Shown here piece after piece: positions 49,043 through 58,347 of a stretch of DNA of 64,000 nucleotides. The number at the start of each line of letters is the position of its first letter. Within the stretch, counting starts at the first letter, position 1. The stretch comes from JAAYCI01 sp964472465. GTDB taxonomy: Bacteria > Bacillota > Clostridia > Oscillospirales > Ruminococcaceae. Location: the NCBI GenBank assembly GCA_964472465.1, contig CAYYLW010000002.1, positions 1-64,000 of the forward strand, in the 5' to 3' direction. Made by a program: the position numbers and the translations under genes. The notes under the pieces were generated by a model that had not been told where the DNA came from, ran no database searches, and worked only from the letters and a program-made list of their open reading frames with translations.

Positions 49043-51895
49043 ATGGCAACTGTTAGAAAAATTTTTCTCAAAGTAAACGGCGTGGAGCGGATGTTTATCT
49101 GTGATCCTGAACGGGATTCACTGGCAGACGTGCTTCGCCGCCAGGGCCTTACCGGCACCAAAGTGGGCTGTGGAACGGGCCAGTGTGGTGCTTGCTCTGT
49201 TATTCTAGATAAAAAAGTGGTGCGTGCCTGTGCACGCAAAATAAAAAGTGTACCCCAATACAGCGAGATAACCACCATAGAGGGAATTGGCACCCCCACC
49301 AGCCTGCACCCGCTGCAATTGGCCTGGATTGCCTACAATGGCGTACAGTGCGGTTTTTGTGCGCCGGGATTCATCGTGTCTGCCTATGGCCTTCTGCAAG
49401 AAAACCAAAGCCCCACCCGGGAAGAGGTGCGGGACTGGTTCCGTACCCACCGCAACCTTTGCCGCTGCACGGGCTACAAGCACCAGGTAAACGCCGTAAT
49501 GGCCGCCGCCGAAGTGATGCGCGGGGAAAAAACCATGGAGGACCTGCGGTATCAAATACCGCCGGACGGCCGCATCTATGGTACGGGGTTCCCGCGCCCA
49601 TCCGCCGTGGCCAAGGTGACTGGCACCTGTGACTATGGGGATGACATCAACATAAAAATGCCGGATGGGGCTTTGCATCTGGCTTTGGTGCTGGCCCGTG
49701 TCAACCACGCCAAGGTGAAGCAGGTGGATTTTTCTGCGGCGGAAAAAATGCCGGGCTTTGTGCAGGCCATCACCTACAAAGATGTGAAAGGCACCAACCG
49801 CGTCTCCTTGCCCTCCGGTATGGCGCGTTGTGTGGCCGATGGTGTGGAGCGCCCGATTTTGACCGAGGACACGGTGTACCGCTATGGCGACGTGATTGCC
49901 ATTGTGGCAGCCACCTCCCGGCGTGAAGCCCGAGACGCCGCTGCCAAGGTGCAGGTGGAGTACCAGGAAATGCCCGCCTATATGAATGCGCTGGACGCCA
50001 TTGCCCCAGATGCGGAACCGATTCATTATTTCCCGAACCTGTACGCGGAATCTCCCCTTGTGGTGGGGGATGCCAAGAAGGCCATGGATGGCAGCGATTT
50101 TGTGGTGGAGAGCAGTTGCTACACCCAGCGCCAGCCCCATTTGGTCATTGAGCCGGACACCGCTTTGTCCTATATCGACGAAGAGGGCCGGGTGACGGTG
50201 CAGTGCAAATCGCTGGACATCATCATTGCCATGGGCAGTTTGGCGGACGGCCTTGGTATTCCGCCGGAAAAAATGCGGATGATACAAAACAACACGGGTG
50301 CCAGCTTTGGCTACGCGGCCACGCCCTATACCCAGGCCGTTATGGCGGTGGCCGCCATTGCCACCCAGCGGCCTTGCTGCCTTACGCTGGATTACGAGGA
50401 ACACCAGCACTTCACCGGAAAACGCATGCCCTGTTTTTCCAATGTGCGCATAGGCTGCGACAAAGACGGCAAATTGACCGCGATGGAAGTGGAGGCACTG
50501 TACGACAAGGGCGCCTACACCGAGCTGACCGCGGGCATTTTGAAAGGTATGAAATTCATTGGAACGCCCTACACCATCCCCAATGCCACGGTGCTGACCA
50601 AAGCAACCGTAACCAACCACAATTTCACAACGGCTTTCCGTGCGTTTGGCTCCCCACAGGTGTACCCCGCGTTCGAACAGGCCATCGATGACTTAGCCGA
50701 AAAAGCCGGAATCGACCCACTGGAATTCCGCCGGAGGAATGTGTATAAAACCGGCGAGTTGTGCAGCACCGGGCACCCGATGGACATCTACACGATGGAG
50801 ACCCTGTGTGACAATTTGAAACCCCGGTATCTGGCGGCCAAAGAGCGGGCTGCCAAGCACAGCACCCCGGAAAAGCGCAGGGGCGTGGGCGTGGCCTGCG
50901 GGGTATACCATGCCAGCGCGGGGCCGCTGGACCGTAGCGAGGCCGCCCTTGAATTGAACGCGGACGGAAGCGTGACCTGTTTTAACACCTGGAGCGACCA
51001 AGGGCAGGGCGGGGATGTGGGCTCGGTTATCCACACGCATGAGGCGCTGAAGCCACTGGGCTTAAAGCCGGAGCAGATTCGCCTTGTGCAAAGTGACACT
51101 GCCATCTGCCCCCCCTCCGGCGGCGCTTACAGCAGCCGCTCGAACGTCATGGTAGGAAATGCCATATTGGATGCCGCACGCCAATTGATGGAGGCCATGA
51201 AGAAGCCAGACGGCACCTGGCGCACCCATGCCGAGATGGTGGCCGAAGGAATCCCTGTTAAATATACCGGCGTGTTTGACCTGGCGGGTGTGGCGAACCT
51301 TTCTGCCCTAAACCCGAACGATGGCCAGGGAAACTTTTTCCTGATGTACACCTATGGCCTGTTCCTGGTAGAGGTGGAGGTGGACACGGCCAGCGGCAAA
51401 ACACAGGTGCTTAGCGTGGATATGGAGGCCGACGTGGGGGTGGTTACCAACCCGCAATCTTTAGAAGGGCAGGCCTTTGGCGGTTTTGCGCAGGGCATTG
51501 GCATGGCGCTGAGCGAGGATTACGAGGACATGGAAAAGCACACCAGCCTGCTGGCCTGCGGCATTCCCACCATAGATATGGTGCCGGACGAGATGCATGT
51601 GCACCATGTGGAAACGCCCAGGGCCCTGGGGCCCCATGGCTCGGGCGGGGCGGCAGAACTTTACCTGACGGCACCGCACGCCGCCGTGCTGAATGCTTTA
51701 CACAATGCCTGCGGTATCCGGGTGCGGGAACTGCCCGCCACGCCCGAAAAGGTATTGGCTGAGCTGAAAAAGAAAGCGGAAGGCGTGAACGAGCCCTACC
51801 GGCCATATTATTTGGGGGCCGATTTCCATGAGCGGATGCAAGAAATAAAGGAAAACCCTGTGCAGGTGGTTGAATTCAAAGGGTTCTCGGGCTAA
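49043..51895 (+). CDS. MOP-type molybdenum hydroxylase (aldehyde/xanthine oxidoreductase, DVU_1559-like)
   Basis: A 950-residue single-chain enzyme of the Desulfovibrio Mop type: first [2Fe-2S] motif Cys43/48/51/63 (CGTGQCGACSVI), second CGFCAPG and LCRCTGY near residues 102-138, then the molybdopterin domains (FRAFGSPQVYPAFE, DQGQGGDVGSVIHTHE, GSGGAAELYLTAPHAA with the catalytic Glu). No FAD domain is present. ATG 49043 has AAGGAG upstream. It hydroxylates an aldehyde or N-heterocycle carbon using water and passes electrons to a partner, probably the flavin protein encoded next. The order of downstream genes matches the DVU_1559 neighbourhood. Confidence 0.9.
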   Translation: MATVRKIFLKVNGVERMFICDPERDSLADVLRRQGLTGTKVGCGTGQCGACSVILDKKVVRACARKIKSVPQYSEITTIEGIGTPTSLHPLQLAWIAYNGVQCGFCAPGFIVSAYGLLQENQSPTREEVRDWFRTHRNLCRCTGYKHQVNAVMAAAEVMRGEKTMEDLRYQIPPDGRIYGTGFPRPSAVAKVTGTCDYGDDINIKMPDGALHLALVLARVNHAKVKQVDFSAAEKMPGFVQAITYKDVKGTNRVSLPSGMARCVADGVERPILTEDTVYRYGDVIAIVAATSRREARDAAAKVQVEYQEMPAYMNALDAIAPDAEPIHYFPNLYAESPLVVGDAKKAMDGSDFVVESSCYTQRQPHLVIEPDTALSYIDEEGRVTVQCKSLDIIIAMGSLADGLGIPPEKMRMIQNNTGASFGYAATPYTQAVMAVAAIATQRPCCLTLDYEEHQHFTGKRMPCFSNVRIGCDKDGKLTAMEVEALYDKGAYTELTAGILKGMKFIGTPYTIPNATVLTKATVTNHNFTTAFRAFGSPQVYPAFEQAIDDLAEKAGIDPLEFRRRNVYKTGELCSTGHPMDIYTMETLCDNLKPRYLAAKERAAKHSTPEKRRGVGVACGVYHASAGPLDRSEAALELNADGSVTCFNTWSDQGQGGDVGSVIHTHEALKPLGLKPEQIRLVQSDTAICPPSGGAYSSRSNVMVGNAILDAARQLMEAMKKPDGTWRTHAEMVAEGIPVKYTGVFDLAGVANLSALNPNDGQGNFFLMYTYGLFLVEVEVDTASGKTQVLSVDMEADVGVVTNPQSLEGQAFGGFAQGIGMALSEDYEDMEKHTSLLACGIPTIDMVPDEMHVHHVETPRALGPHGSGGAAELYLTAPHAAVLNALHNACGIRVRELPATPEKVLAELKKKAEGVNEPYRPYYLGADFHERMQEIKENPVQVVEFKGFSG

Positions 51896-51983
51896 AATGG
51901 GCCTAGCGGCTCACACCAAATGGTTGCGGCGCGTATGCGCCGCAACCTATGTTTTATTCTAATGGCAGCAAGGGGGCTTACCG

Positions 51984-54275
51984 GTGGAAGAAAACCAGCC
52001 AGAGATGAGGGTGTTTGAGCAAAAACACAATTGCGTGCAGGGAGAAGCGCCTTTTTGCACGGCGGCCTGCCCGCTTCACGTGGATGTGCGCCTGATGATG
52101 GCACATATTCAAAAAGAAAACTGGGAGGCCGCCCTTGAGCTGTACCGCAGTGCGGTGTTGCTTCCGGGCATCGTGTCCCGCCTGTGTACGAAGCCTTGCC
52201 GCGGTGCTTGTTTACGGGCCAAAATGGGTGATGGGCTGGAGATAGGCTTGCTGGAACGCTGCCTGGTGGAAACGGTTCCCCTTCCCCCCAAAAACCGGTT
52301 TATTCGCCCCAAAAATCAATCGGCCATCGTGGTGGGCGCAGGGCTTGCGGGGATAGCCTGTGCCCTGACGCTGGCGCAAAAAGGGTTTTTGGTTACCCTG
52401 CATGCGAACGGAGCCTACCCCGGCGGTGCCGCCGTGATGCATCCCTTGCTGGATACGACGGCCGCCATTACAGAGATAAAAACCAAACTGGAAAGCTGCG
52501 GCGTAAGCCTGCGGCTTTCCAGCCCTGTGGACGCCCCAGAAAATCTGCCGGCCGATGTGGTGCTGTTGGCGGAGGAAGAGGACGCCGCGGTGCCCGGCGG
52601 TTTGCTGGCGGGGGCTGGCGTTCCGCTGGTGCAGAACAAAGCCGACCCCCACATTTTTTATGCCACTTACCTCCCCACGCCAGAGCGTGCCCTGGCCCAG
52701 GGAAAACAGGCGGCCAGGGCCATGGAACAGTATCTGGGGGGGCTTACTTTTCCGGTGCTGGAAGCCGCTGAACCCAAAACACGCCTATACACCCCCCTGG
52801 CCCAGGGTTTGGCGCCGCTACCGGCCACCGCCCCCGGCGAAACCGGCGCTTATACCCGCCAGCAGGCTCAAGAGGAGGCCCGGCGCTGCCCGCTTTGTGA
52901 ATGCAAAGCCTGCCTGCCGCACTGTTTGTTTTTGCAGGAGGGCAAACAGCACCCCAAGCAATATATTGTGGAAGCGCAGCAAAGCCTACGCACCCTGAAG
53001 CTTCTGCAAAGCAAGCTAAAGGCACGCCGCACCAACGCCTGCAACCTCTGTGGCCTTTGCCGGGAGTATTGCCCCGGCGGCGTGGACATGAGCGAGGTCT
53101 ATCTGTACAGCCGCCGCATCATGCACAGGCAGGGGGAACTGCCGGAGGCATTCCATGCATTTTGGCTGGAGGACATGGCGTTTTCCCAATCGGAAGAAGC
53201 CTTTCTGTGCAAGGCGGAGCCCGGGTTTGAGACGGTAGAGTATTTGTTCTTTCCCGGCTGCCAACTGGGGGGTGTGCAGCCAAGCCAGCTACAGCAGGTG
53301 TATGCGTACCTCAGGGAGCATCTTGGGGGCGGGGTGGGTATGCACCTGGGCTGTTGCGGCGCGCCCGCCGAATGGGCCGGTTATGAGGAACAGACACAGG
53401 AACTGCTGGAACATTTCCGCGCCCTGCACGCCAAACTGGGAAACCCGGTGGTGATACTGGCCTGCCCAAGCTGTGAGAAACTGTTTGCCAAATATCACGC
53501 GGACATACGGCGGATGCCGCTGTGGCAGGTGTTTTGCGAACAGGGCCTGCCCCAGGGCGCCCGGCCTGCGCAGCAGCAAGAGGTGGCCGTGTTCGACCCT
53601 TGCGCCAGCCGGTATAGCCCCCCCACGCAGGGCTATGCCCGCCGTTTGCTAAAGCAGATGGGGTACGCGGTGCAAGAGCTTCCCCACCATGGCCGCTATG
53701 CCCAATGCTGTGGGCACGGGGGGCTTATTTCGGCCTCCAACCCCCAAATGGCAAAGCGGGTGGCGGCCGATAGGGTGGCGGCCAGCAGCCTGCCGTATGT
53801 AAGCTATTGCACCAATTGCTGCGAAATTTTCCGGCGGGAGGGAAAAACAGCGTGGCATTTGCTGGATTTGTTGTTTGGGGCGGATGCCCAAAACGCGGCG
53901 GGGAGCCTGGCGCTCAGCTACTCGGCCCGGCGCGATAACCGCAGGAAACTCAAACAGACCCTGCTGAACACCTATTGGGGGGAGGCGTTTTCACTGGAAA
54001 AACCACAGGAATGGCTGGGCCTTGCGCTGGAGATACCCGGTGCTTTGCGCACGAAAATGGAAGAGCATTTGATTTTAGAAGAGAATATCCAGCAGGCCAT
54101 TTACCGCGCGGAAGCCAACCAAAGCAAACTGGCCCAGGGGGAACAGTTCATCTGCCACTTACAGATAGGGGTGGTTACCTACTGGGTTTATTACCACCCC
54201 CTGCCAGGCGGGCGGTTTGCCGTGGATAATGCGTATTGCCACCGTATGCAAATTGTAGAGGAGGCACCCAAATGA
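51984..54275 (+). CDS. Flavin/iron-sulphur/CCG-domain oxidoreductase (DVU_1558-like)
   Basis: A 763-residue multi-domain electron carrier. Residues 1-100 resemble the GltD-type cluster-binding domain (FCTAACPLHVDVRLMMAH, LCTKPCRGACL); the nucleotide motif VVGAGLAGIACALTLAQKGF is near 113; two ferredoxin motifs follow (CPLCECKACLPHC near 300, CNLCGLCREYCPGG near 352); the C-terminal half has two CCG domains (FFPGCQLGG, LGCCGAPAEWAG, CPSC; and FDPCASRY, CCGHGG, CTNCC) as in heterodisulphide reductase HdrB/HdrD. The start is GTG 51984 after AAGGGGG. It probably takes electrons from the MOP enzyme to NAD(P) or a thiol/quinone acceptor. Partner inferred from gene order. Confidence 0.82.
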   Translation: MEENQPEMRVFEQKHNCVQGEAPFCTAACPLHVDVRLMMAHIQKENWEAALELYRSAVLLPGIVSRLCTKPCRGACLRAKMGDGLEIGLLERCLVETVPLPPKNRFIRPKNQSAIVVGAGLAGIACALTLAQKGFLVTLHANGAYPGGAAVMHPLLDTTAAITEIKTKLESCGVSLRLSSPVDAPENLPADVVLLAEEEDAAVPGGLLAGAGVPLVQNKADPHIFYATYLPTPERALAQGKQAARAMEQYLGGLTFPVLEAAEPKTRLYTPLAQGLAPLPATAPGETGAYTRQQAQEEARRCPLCECKACLPHCLFLQEGKQHPKQYIVEAQQSLRTLKLLQSKLKARRTNACNLCGLCREYCPGGVDMSEVYLYSRRIMHRQGELPEAFHAFWLEDMAFSQSEEAFLCKAEPGFETVEYLFFPGCQLGGVQPSQLQQVYAYLREHLGGGVGMHLGCCGAPAEWAGYEEQTQELLEHFRALHAKLGNPVVILACPSCEKLFAKYHADIRRMPLWQVFCEQGLPQGARPAQQQEVAVFDPCASRYSPPTQGYARRLLKQMGYAVQELPHHGRYAQCCGHGGLISASNPQMAKRVAADRVAASSLPYVSYCTNCCEIFRREGKTAWHLLDLLFGADAQNAAGSLALSYSARRDNRRKLKQTLLNTYWGEAFSLEKPQEWLGLALEIPGALRTKMEEHLILEENIQQAIYRAEANQSKLAQGEQFICHLQIGVVTYWVYYHPLPGGRFAVDNAYCHRMQIVEEAPK

Positions 54276-54466
54276 GCGAAGCGCAGCAGCTACTGTGTAT
54301 GAAATGCCAAGTGCCCTTGGAGCTGGCCCCCGTGGATTTATGTTACCTGGGGCACAGTTTTACGCAGGAATTGCCCCGGTGCCCCCGTTGCGGCCAAATG
54401 CTGGTGCCAGAAGAGCTGGTGCAGGACAAAATTCAGCCCGTGGAAATTACGCTGGAAGATAAATAG
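54272..54466 (+). CDS. Small zinc-ribbon/redox protein (DVU_1557-like)
   Basis: A 64-residue protein with CMKC at residues 9-12 and CPRC near 37-40, spaced as a zinc ribbon or rubredoxin-like site. ATG 54272 overlaps the previous stop (ATGA) and GAGGAGG lies eight bases upstream. It matches by size, motif and position the DVU_1557 redox family that accompanies these MOP enzymes. Function unproven; a metallochaperone or small electron carrier are the options. Confidence 0.8.
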   Translation: MSEAQQLLCMKCQVPLELAPVDLCYLGHSFTQELPRCPRCGQMLVPEELVQDKIQPVEITLEDK

Positions 54467-54484
54467 ACCCCGGTTTTCAAGCCC

Positions 54485-55174
54485 TCACACTTTGGCCCAA
54501 ACGCCATAGGCATAGCCAAGGCCGCTTTTTGGGCCCCCAGGTTCCATGCCCATAGCCTGCCAAACCGGGGAAGACGAGCCATACTCCCACAGCAGTTTGG
54601 CCGTAAAAGCGCGCAGATGGGGCGTGGCATCCTCCCAAACCAAAGGGGAGAAGCCCGCTTTTTTTGCCAGTGTGGCCCATTGTTCCCGGCTTTTGGCCCA
54701 GATGGGGGAGGCGGCGCTATCCTGGGGGGAGTTGCCGGGGGAAACGGGCTTATAAAAATCGGTGACAATCCATTTCCCGCCGGGTTTTAGAACACGGTGT
54801 ATTTCTTTCCATACCCTATAGGGGTCTTCAAACAGGCAGCAGGTACACTCGCATATCGCGGCGTCAAAATAGGCGTCACCCCAGGGGATGCTTTCCGCCC
54901 TGCCCTCGCGCAGGTCAAGCTGGGGGTAACGCTGTTTTGCTTTTTCCAGCAAAGCGGCGGCACTGTCCAGCCCCGCCACAAGGTAGCCCTGGGCGCCCAG
55001 GGCACCGGCCGTTTCGCCCAGGCCGCAGCCCACATCCAGCAGGCTCTGGCCTTTTTCCAGCCCGGCCGCCTGTACCGCCTGGTTTGTCAAAGCAAGGCCG
55101 CCGGGCCGAAGCGTTCGGCCCAGGCAGGCCTGGAAGGCGTCCTCCTCGTAGATGTTGTGGGTAAGCAAAGCCAT
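54485..55174 (-). CDS. SAM-dependent methyltransferase (DVU_1556-like)
   Basis: A 229-residue class I methyltransferase. SAM-binding motif LLDVGCGLGETAGAL is near residue 44, motif II-like ESIPWGDAYFDAAICECTCC near 92 and the post-motif VLKPGGKWIVTDFYK near 130. A double Cys (CECTCC) in the usual acidic motif region is unusual and typical of the DVU_1556 branch as far as I recall. The start at 55174 has AAAAAGGGGG just before it, with short spacing. It converges on the zinc-ribbon gene and diverges from the CoA-ligase-like gene. Confidence 0.8.
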   Translation of the reverse strand: MALLTHNIYEEDAFQACLGRTLRPGGLALTNQAVQAAGLEKGQSLLDVGCGLGETAGALGAQGYLVAGLDSAAALLEKAKQRYPQLDLREGRAESIPWGDAYFDAAICECTCCLFEDPYRVWKEIHRVLKPGGKWIVTDFYKPVSPGNSPQDSAASPIWAKSREQWATLAKKAGFSPLVWEDATPHLRAFTAKLLWEYGSSSPVWQAMGMEPGGPKSGLGYAYGVWAKV

Positions 55175-55285
55175 GACCCCCTTTTTGGCGCTGTGGTTTG
55201 GGTGGTGATGGATGGTGCCAGCAAGGGCTAAGCCAGCGTGTTTTTGCGCCGCAGCTGGCCCCATTTTTACCGTAGGAGGGGCGCT

Positions 55286-56542
55286 ATGAGCCCAGTGAAA
55301 AAGCAGGACGGGTGTGATTCTTTTTGGATGGAACCGTGGCTGGACAGCCTTTGCCCGGCCAGTTCCCCCGTGAAGCTGGCCCGGTGGCAGGAGGAAAAAG
55401 CGAAACAAGCCATCCTACGCGCCAAAGCGTGTAGCCCTTTTTACCAGCAGCACCTCGCCAAAGTTTCGGCCTTGGATATGGCGCGGCCCAACTGGCTGGC
55501 CCAAATTCCGTTTACGGATGCGGCCACCATTTCAAAACAAGGGCCGGGGATGCTGTGTGTGCCGGCCCATGAGGTAGCCCGCATTCGCAGCATTCCCACA
55601 TCGGGCAGCACGGGCCCGGCCAAGCGTATTTTTTTCACCGAGGGAGACCTGGACAGGACGGCCCGGTTTTTTGACGCCGGAATGCGGCATATGGTGCAGC
55701 CGGGGCAAGAGGTTGCGGTGATGATGTCCAGCCCGCAAGAGGGAAGCGTTGCCGATTTGCTGGAAAAAGGGCTGGAGCGTTTTGGGGCCAAAGCGCGATT
55801 CTGCGGCCAGGTGCACAATGCCGAGCAGGCGGCCCAGGAGGCTTTGGGGGCGGCCTGCTTGGTGGGTTTGCCCTCGGAGATGCTATACCTTTGCCGCAAG
55901 GCCCCCCATCTGCGCCCCAAAACCGTGCTCCTCAGTGCCGATTATGTCTCCCCAGCCGTGGTGCAAGCCTTGCAGCAGGCCTGGGGTTGCCAAGTGTTTT
56001 CGCATTATGGGCTCACCGAGACGGGCTATGGTTTGGCCGTGCAGTGCCCCTGCCGGGAGGGCCACCACCTGCGGGCGGCGGAATTTTTGGTGGAAATTAT
56101 CTGCCCCAAAACCGGGGCGGTGTTGCCCGTAGGGCAGGAGGGGGAACTGGTGCTTACCAGTCTGTGCAATGAGGCGCTGCCCCTGCTGCGCTACCGCACC
56201 GGAGACATCACCTCGCTGCTGGCCCAGCCCTGCCCCTGTGGCAGTGTGCACCCCCGCCTGGGGCCGGTGCGGGGCCGGTATACCCACCTGCAAGAGGCGG
56301 TGAACATCTATAGGCTGGATGACCTGCTCTTTTCCCTACCGGGTATGGTGGGCTATGAGGCAAGCTGGGAGAGGGAAACCCTTTGCCTGCTGGTGGAGGG
56401 CCCGGTTCTCCCGGAGCAGGAATTGCGAGACCGGCTGGGTGTTCCGCTGAAGGTGGAGTACGGCCCGGTCAAGCTGGGCGGCCGCGAAAAGCGGCGGGTG
56501 GGCGGCGCGTTTTATGGCGGTGAACCGGCAAAACACGGATGA
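55286..56542 (+). CDS. AMP-dependent CoA-ligase-like protein (DVU_1553-like)
   Basis: A 418-residue ANL-family protein related to phenylacetate-CoA ligase. IPTSGSTGPAKRIFF near residue 98 is the adenylate-binding loop; HYGLTETGYGL near 245 is the Y-G-x-T-E-x-G motif; RYRTGDI near 310 carries the ribose-binding Asp. GGAGGGG precedes ATG 55286. A conserved partner of the MOP cluster, it may activate the carboxylate made by aldehyde oxidation, or take part in cofactor building with the radical SAM and methyltransferase. Untested. Confidence 0.82.
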   Translation: MSPVKKQDGCDSFWMEPWLDSLCPASSPVKLARWQEEKAKQAILRAKACSPFYQQHLAKVSALDMARPNWLAQIPFTDAATISKQGPGMLCVPAHEVARIRSIPTSGSTGPAKRIFFTEGDLDRTARFFDAGMRHMVQPGQEVAVMMSSPQEGSVADLLEKGLERFGAKARFCGQVHNAEQAAQEALGAACLVGLPSEMLYLCRKAPHLRPKTVLLSADYVSPAVVQALQQAWGCQVFSHYGLTETGYGLAVQCPCREGHHLRAAEFLVEIICPKTGAVLPVGQEGELVLTSLCNEALPLLRYRTGDITSLLAQPCPCGSVHPRLGPVRGRYTHLQEAVNIYRLDDLLFSLPGMVGYEASWERETLCLLVEGPVLPEQELRDRLGVPLKVEYGPVKLGGREKRRVGGAFYGGEPAKHG

Positions 56543-56594
56543 CCCGCAACCCGCCTTGCCGCCGTAGATGGCGCAGGGGCCAGGGTGGGGCGGC

Positions 56595-57344
56595 CTACCG
56601 GCTTTCCGCTAAGCGGGCCACCACGATGTAACGCTGGTCGCCCCCCACCAACTGCACACAGGTGGACATCACCAGGAAGCGGTCTTGGCTGGTGGTGTTT
56701 TCTAAGGCGAGGTTCGCGCCGGGGGCTTCGGCCATCCAGGTGATAAAATCTTGCAAAGCGCCAGGGCGCGAAAAATCTTTCCTATACAGGATGTTTTCGT
56801 CGCCCGTGGTAAAGGCGGCCACCACCTCGTAGCGGTTTTGCGACGTGGGGCTATAGAGGAACACTTCCCGGTTCTGGGCGAAATACGCCGGGTCCTTGTA
56901 CCGGTGGAGCTGGGTGAAGAAGGTGTCTTCGGAGGTGAAATGCCCATAGGCCACCGTCACGGGGTCCCTAAAATCCTCGCTGTTGCCCATGTCTATAAAA
57001 ATGGCCCCCCATTTGCTGGGCTGGCCCTCGGCGCTGGTGCGCAGGTAAAGGCTGTTGTCCACCCCGCGCATCACGGGGTAATCTATCACCGTGCCGGGCA
57101 CTTCTATCCAGCCAATGGTGTCCGCATTGCCAGCCTGCAAGGCGGCAAAATCCAGCCCGGTGCGAAACGGCTCCCGTGGTGCCGGGGCAGAGGAGGACGG
57201 CGGGGCGGTGGCCGCAGGTTCGGGCAGAACAGAAGAGGCGGGGGGCGGTTTTGCGGTTTGGCAACCGGCCAGGCCCGGCAGGAACAGGCAAGCGGCCAGC
57301 AGGGCCAGGGCGTTTGTGCGCCAAGGGCAGGGGGGCTTTGGCAT
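56595..57344 (-). CDS. Class B sortase with a lipoprotein-type signal
   Basis: A 249-residue sortase. Catalytic His lies in TVAYGHFTSEDTFF, Cys in VMSTCVQL and Arg in GGDQRYIVV near the end; TIGWIEVPGTVIDYPV is the usual N-terminal strand of SrtB. The signal (LALLAACLFLPGLAGCQ) ends in LAGC, a lipobox, so the enzyme may be anchored by lipid rather than by a membrane helix, followed by a Pro/Ser/Ala linker. Housekeeping-like or solo sortase; no substrate with an NPQTN-like motif is seen nearby. Confidence 0.85.
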   Translation of the reverse strand: MPKPPCPWRTNALALLAACLFLPGLAGCQTAKPPPASSVLPEPAATAPPSSSAPAPREPFRTGLDFAALQAGNADTIGWIEVPGTVIDYPVMRGVDNSLYLRTSAEGQPSKWGAIFIDMGNSEDFRDPVTVAYGHFTSEDTFFTQLHRYKDPAYFAQNREVFLYSPTSQNRYEVVAAFTTGDENILYRKDFSRPGALQDFITWMAEAPGANLALENTTSQDRFLVMSTCVQLVGGDQRYIVVARLAESR

Positions 57345-57387
57345 GGGGAACTGTCCTTTCCTCGGGATAAAAAGCAGGGCAGGGCCC

Positions 57388-58347
57388 TTACAGGCCGTTT
57401 ACCACGTTTTGCGGCCGGCCGGCAAGGAAACCGCGCAGGTTTGCCACCGCCGTGTCCATCAGCCGCTGGCGGGCATCCAGGGGGAGCCAGGCGTTGTGCG
57501 GCGTGATGAAACAGTTCTTAGCGCCCATCAGGGGGCAGTGGGGGTCCATGGGTTCCCGCGCCAGTACGTCCAGCCCGGCGGCATACACCTTGCCGCTTGC
57601 CAGCGCGTCGGCCAGGGCCTGTTCGTCCACCAACAGGCCCCGGGCGGTGTTCAGCAAAATCACCCCATCCTTCATCTTGGCCAGGGTGGCAGGGTTAATA
57701 AGGCCCTGGGTCTCGGGCAGCAAGGGGCAATGCAGGCTGATGATATCCGATTCCGTCAGCAGGGTATCCAGCGGCACATAGCGGGCAATGGCACGGCCCT
57801 CTTCGGTTTCGCGGCTGCCGCTGGCCAGCACACGCATGCCCAAGGCGGCGGCCAGGCGGCCGGTTTGCTGCCCAATGGCCCCAAAGCCGATGCAGCCAAA
57901 GGTTTTGCCTGCCAGGGCCAGCAGGGGCACCCGGAAATAGCAAAAATCTGTACCAGCGGCCCATTCGCCCGCGTGCACGGTGGCACTGTGCCGCCCCACC
58001 TGGTTGGTGATTTCCAGCAGCAAAGCCAGGGTGTGCTGGGCCACCTCGTTTGTGCTATAGGCGGGAATGTTGGTAACGGGGATGCCTTTTTCCCGCGCGG
58101 CGCCCAGGTCTACAGCGTTGGTACCGGTGGAAAGAAGCCCTATATAGCGGAGGTTTTGGCAGCTTTGAATGCTTTCAGCGGAGAGATAGGTCTTGTTGGT
58201 GAAGAGGATATCGGCCCCTTCGATGCGGCTGGCCAATTCTTCGGGGCCGGTGCGGTCATACACGGCCAGCTCCCCGGCCGCGGCAATGCCCTCCCAGGAG
58301 AGGTCTCCGGGGTTTGTGGCGTAGCCGTCCAAAATCACCATTTTCAT
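57388..58347 (-). CDS. D-2-hydroxyacid dehydrogenase (glycerate/hydroxypyruvate type)
   Basis: A 319-residue NAD(P)-dependent D-isomer 2-hydroxyacid dehydrogenase. Nucleotide motif CIGFGAIGQQTGRLAAALGM near residue 152, catalytic Arg in LLNTARGLLVDE near 236, Glu in LDVLAREPMD near 262 and His in FITPHNAWLP near 285. Glycerate dehydrogenase is the closest type by eye. It overlaps the rpiB stop by 4 bp (ATGA), forming a two-gene operon. It could connect glycerate, hydroxypyruvate and pentose phosphates. Confidence 0.9.
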   Translation of the reverse strand: MKMVILDGYATNPGDLSWEGIAAAGELAVYDRTGPEELASRIEGADILFTNKTYLSAESIQSCQNLRYIGLLSTGTNAVDLGAAREKGIPVTNIPAYSTNEVAQHTLALLLEITNQVGRHSATVHAGEWAAGTDFCYFRVPLLALAGKTFGCIGFGAIGQQTGRLAAALGMRVLASGSRETEEGRAIARYVPLDTLLTESDIISLHCPLLPETQGLINPATLAKMKDGVILLNTARGLLVDEQALADALASGKVYAAGLDVLAREPMDPHCPLMGAKNCFITPHNAWLPLDARQRLMDTAVANLRGFLAGRPQNVVNGL

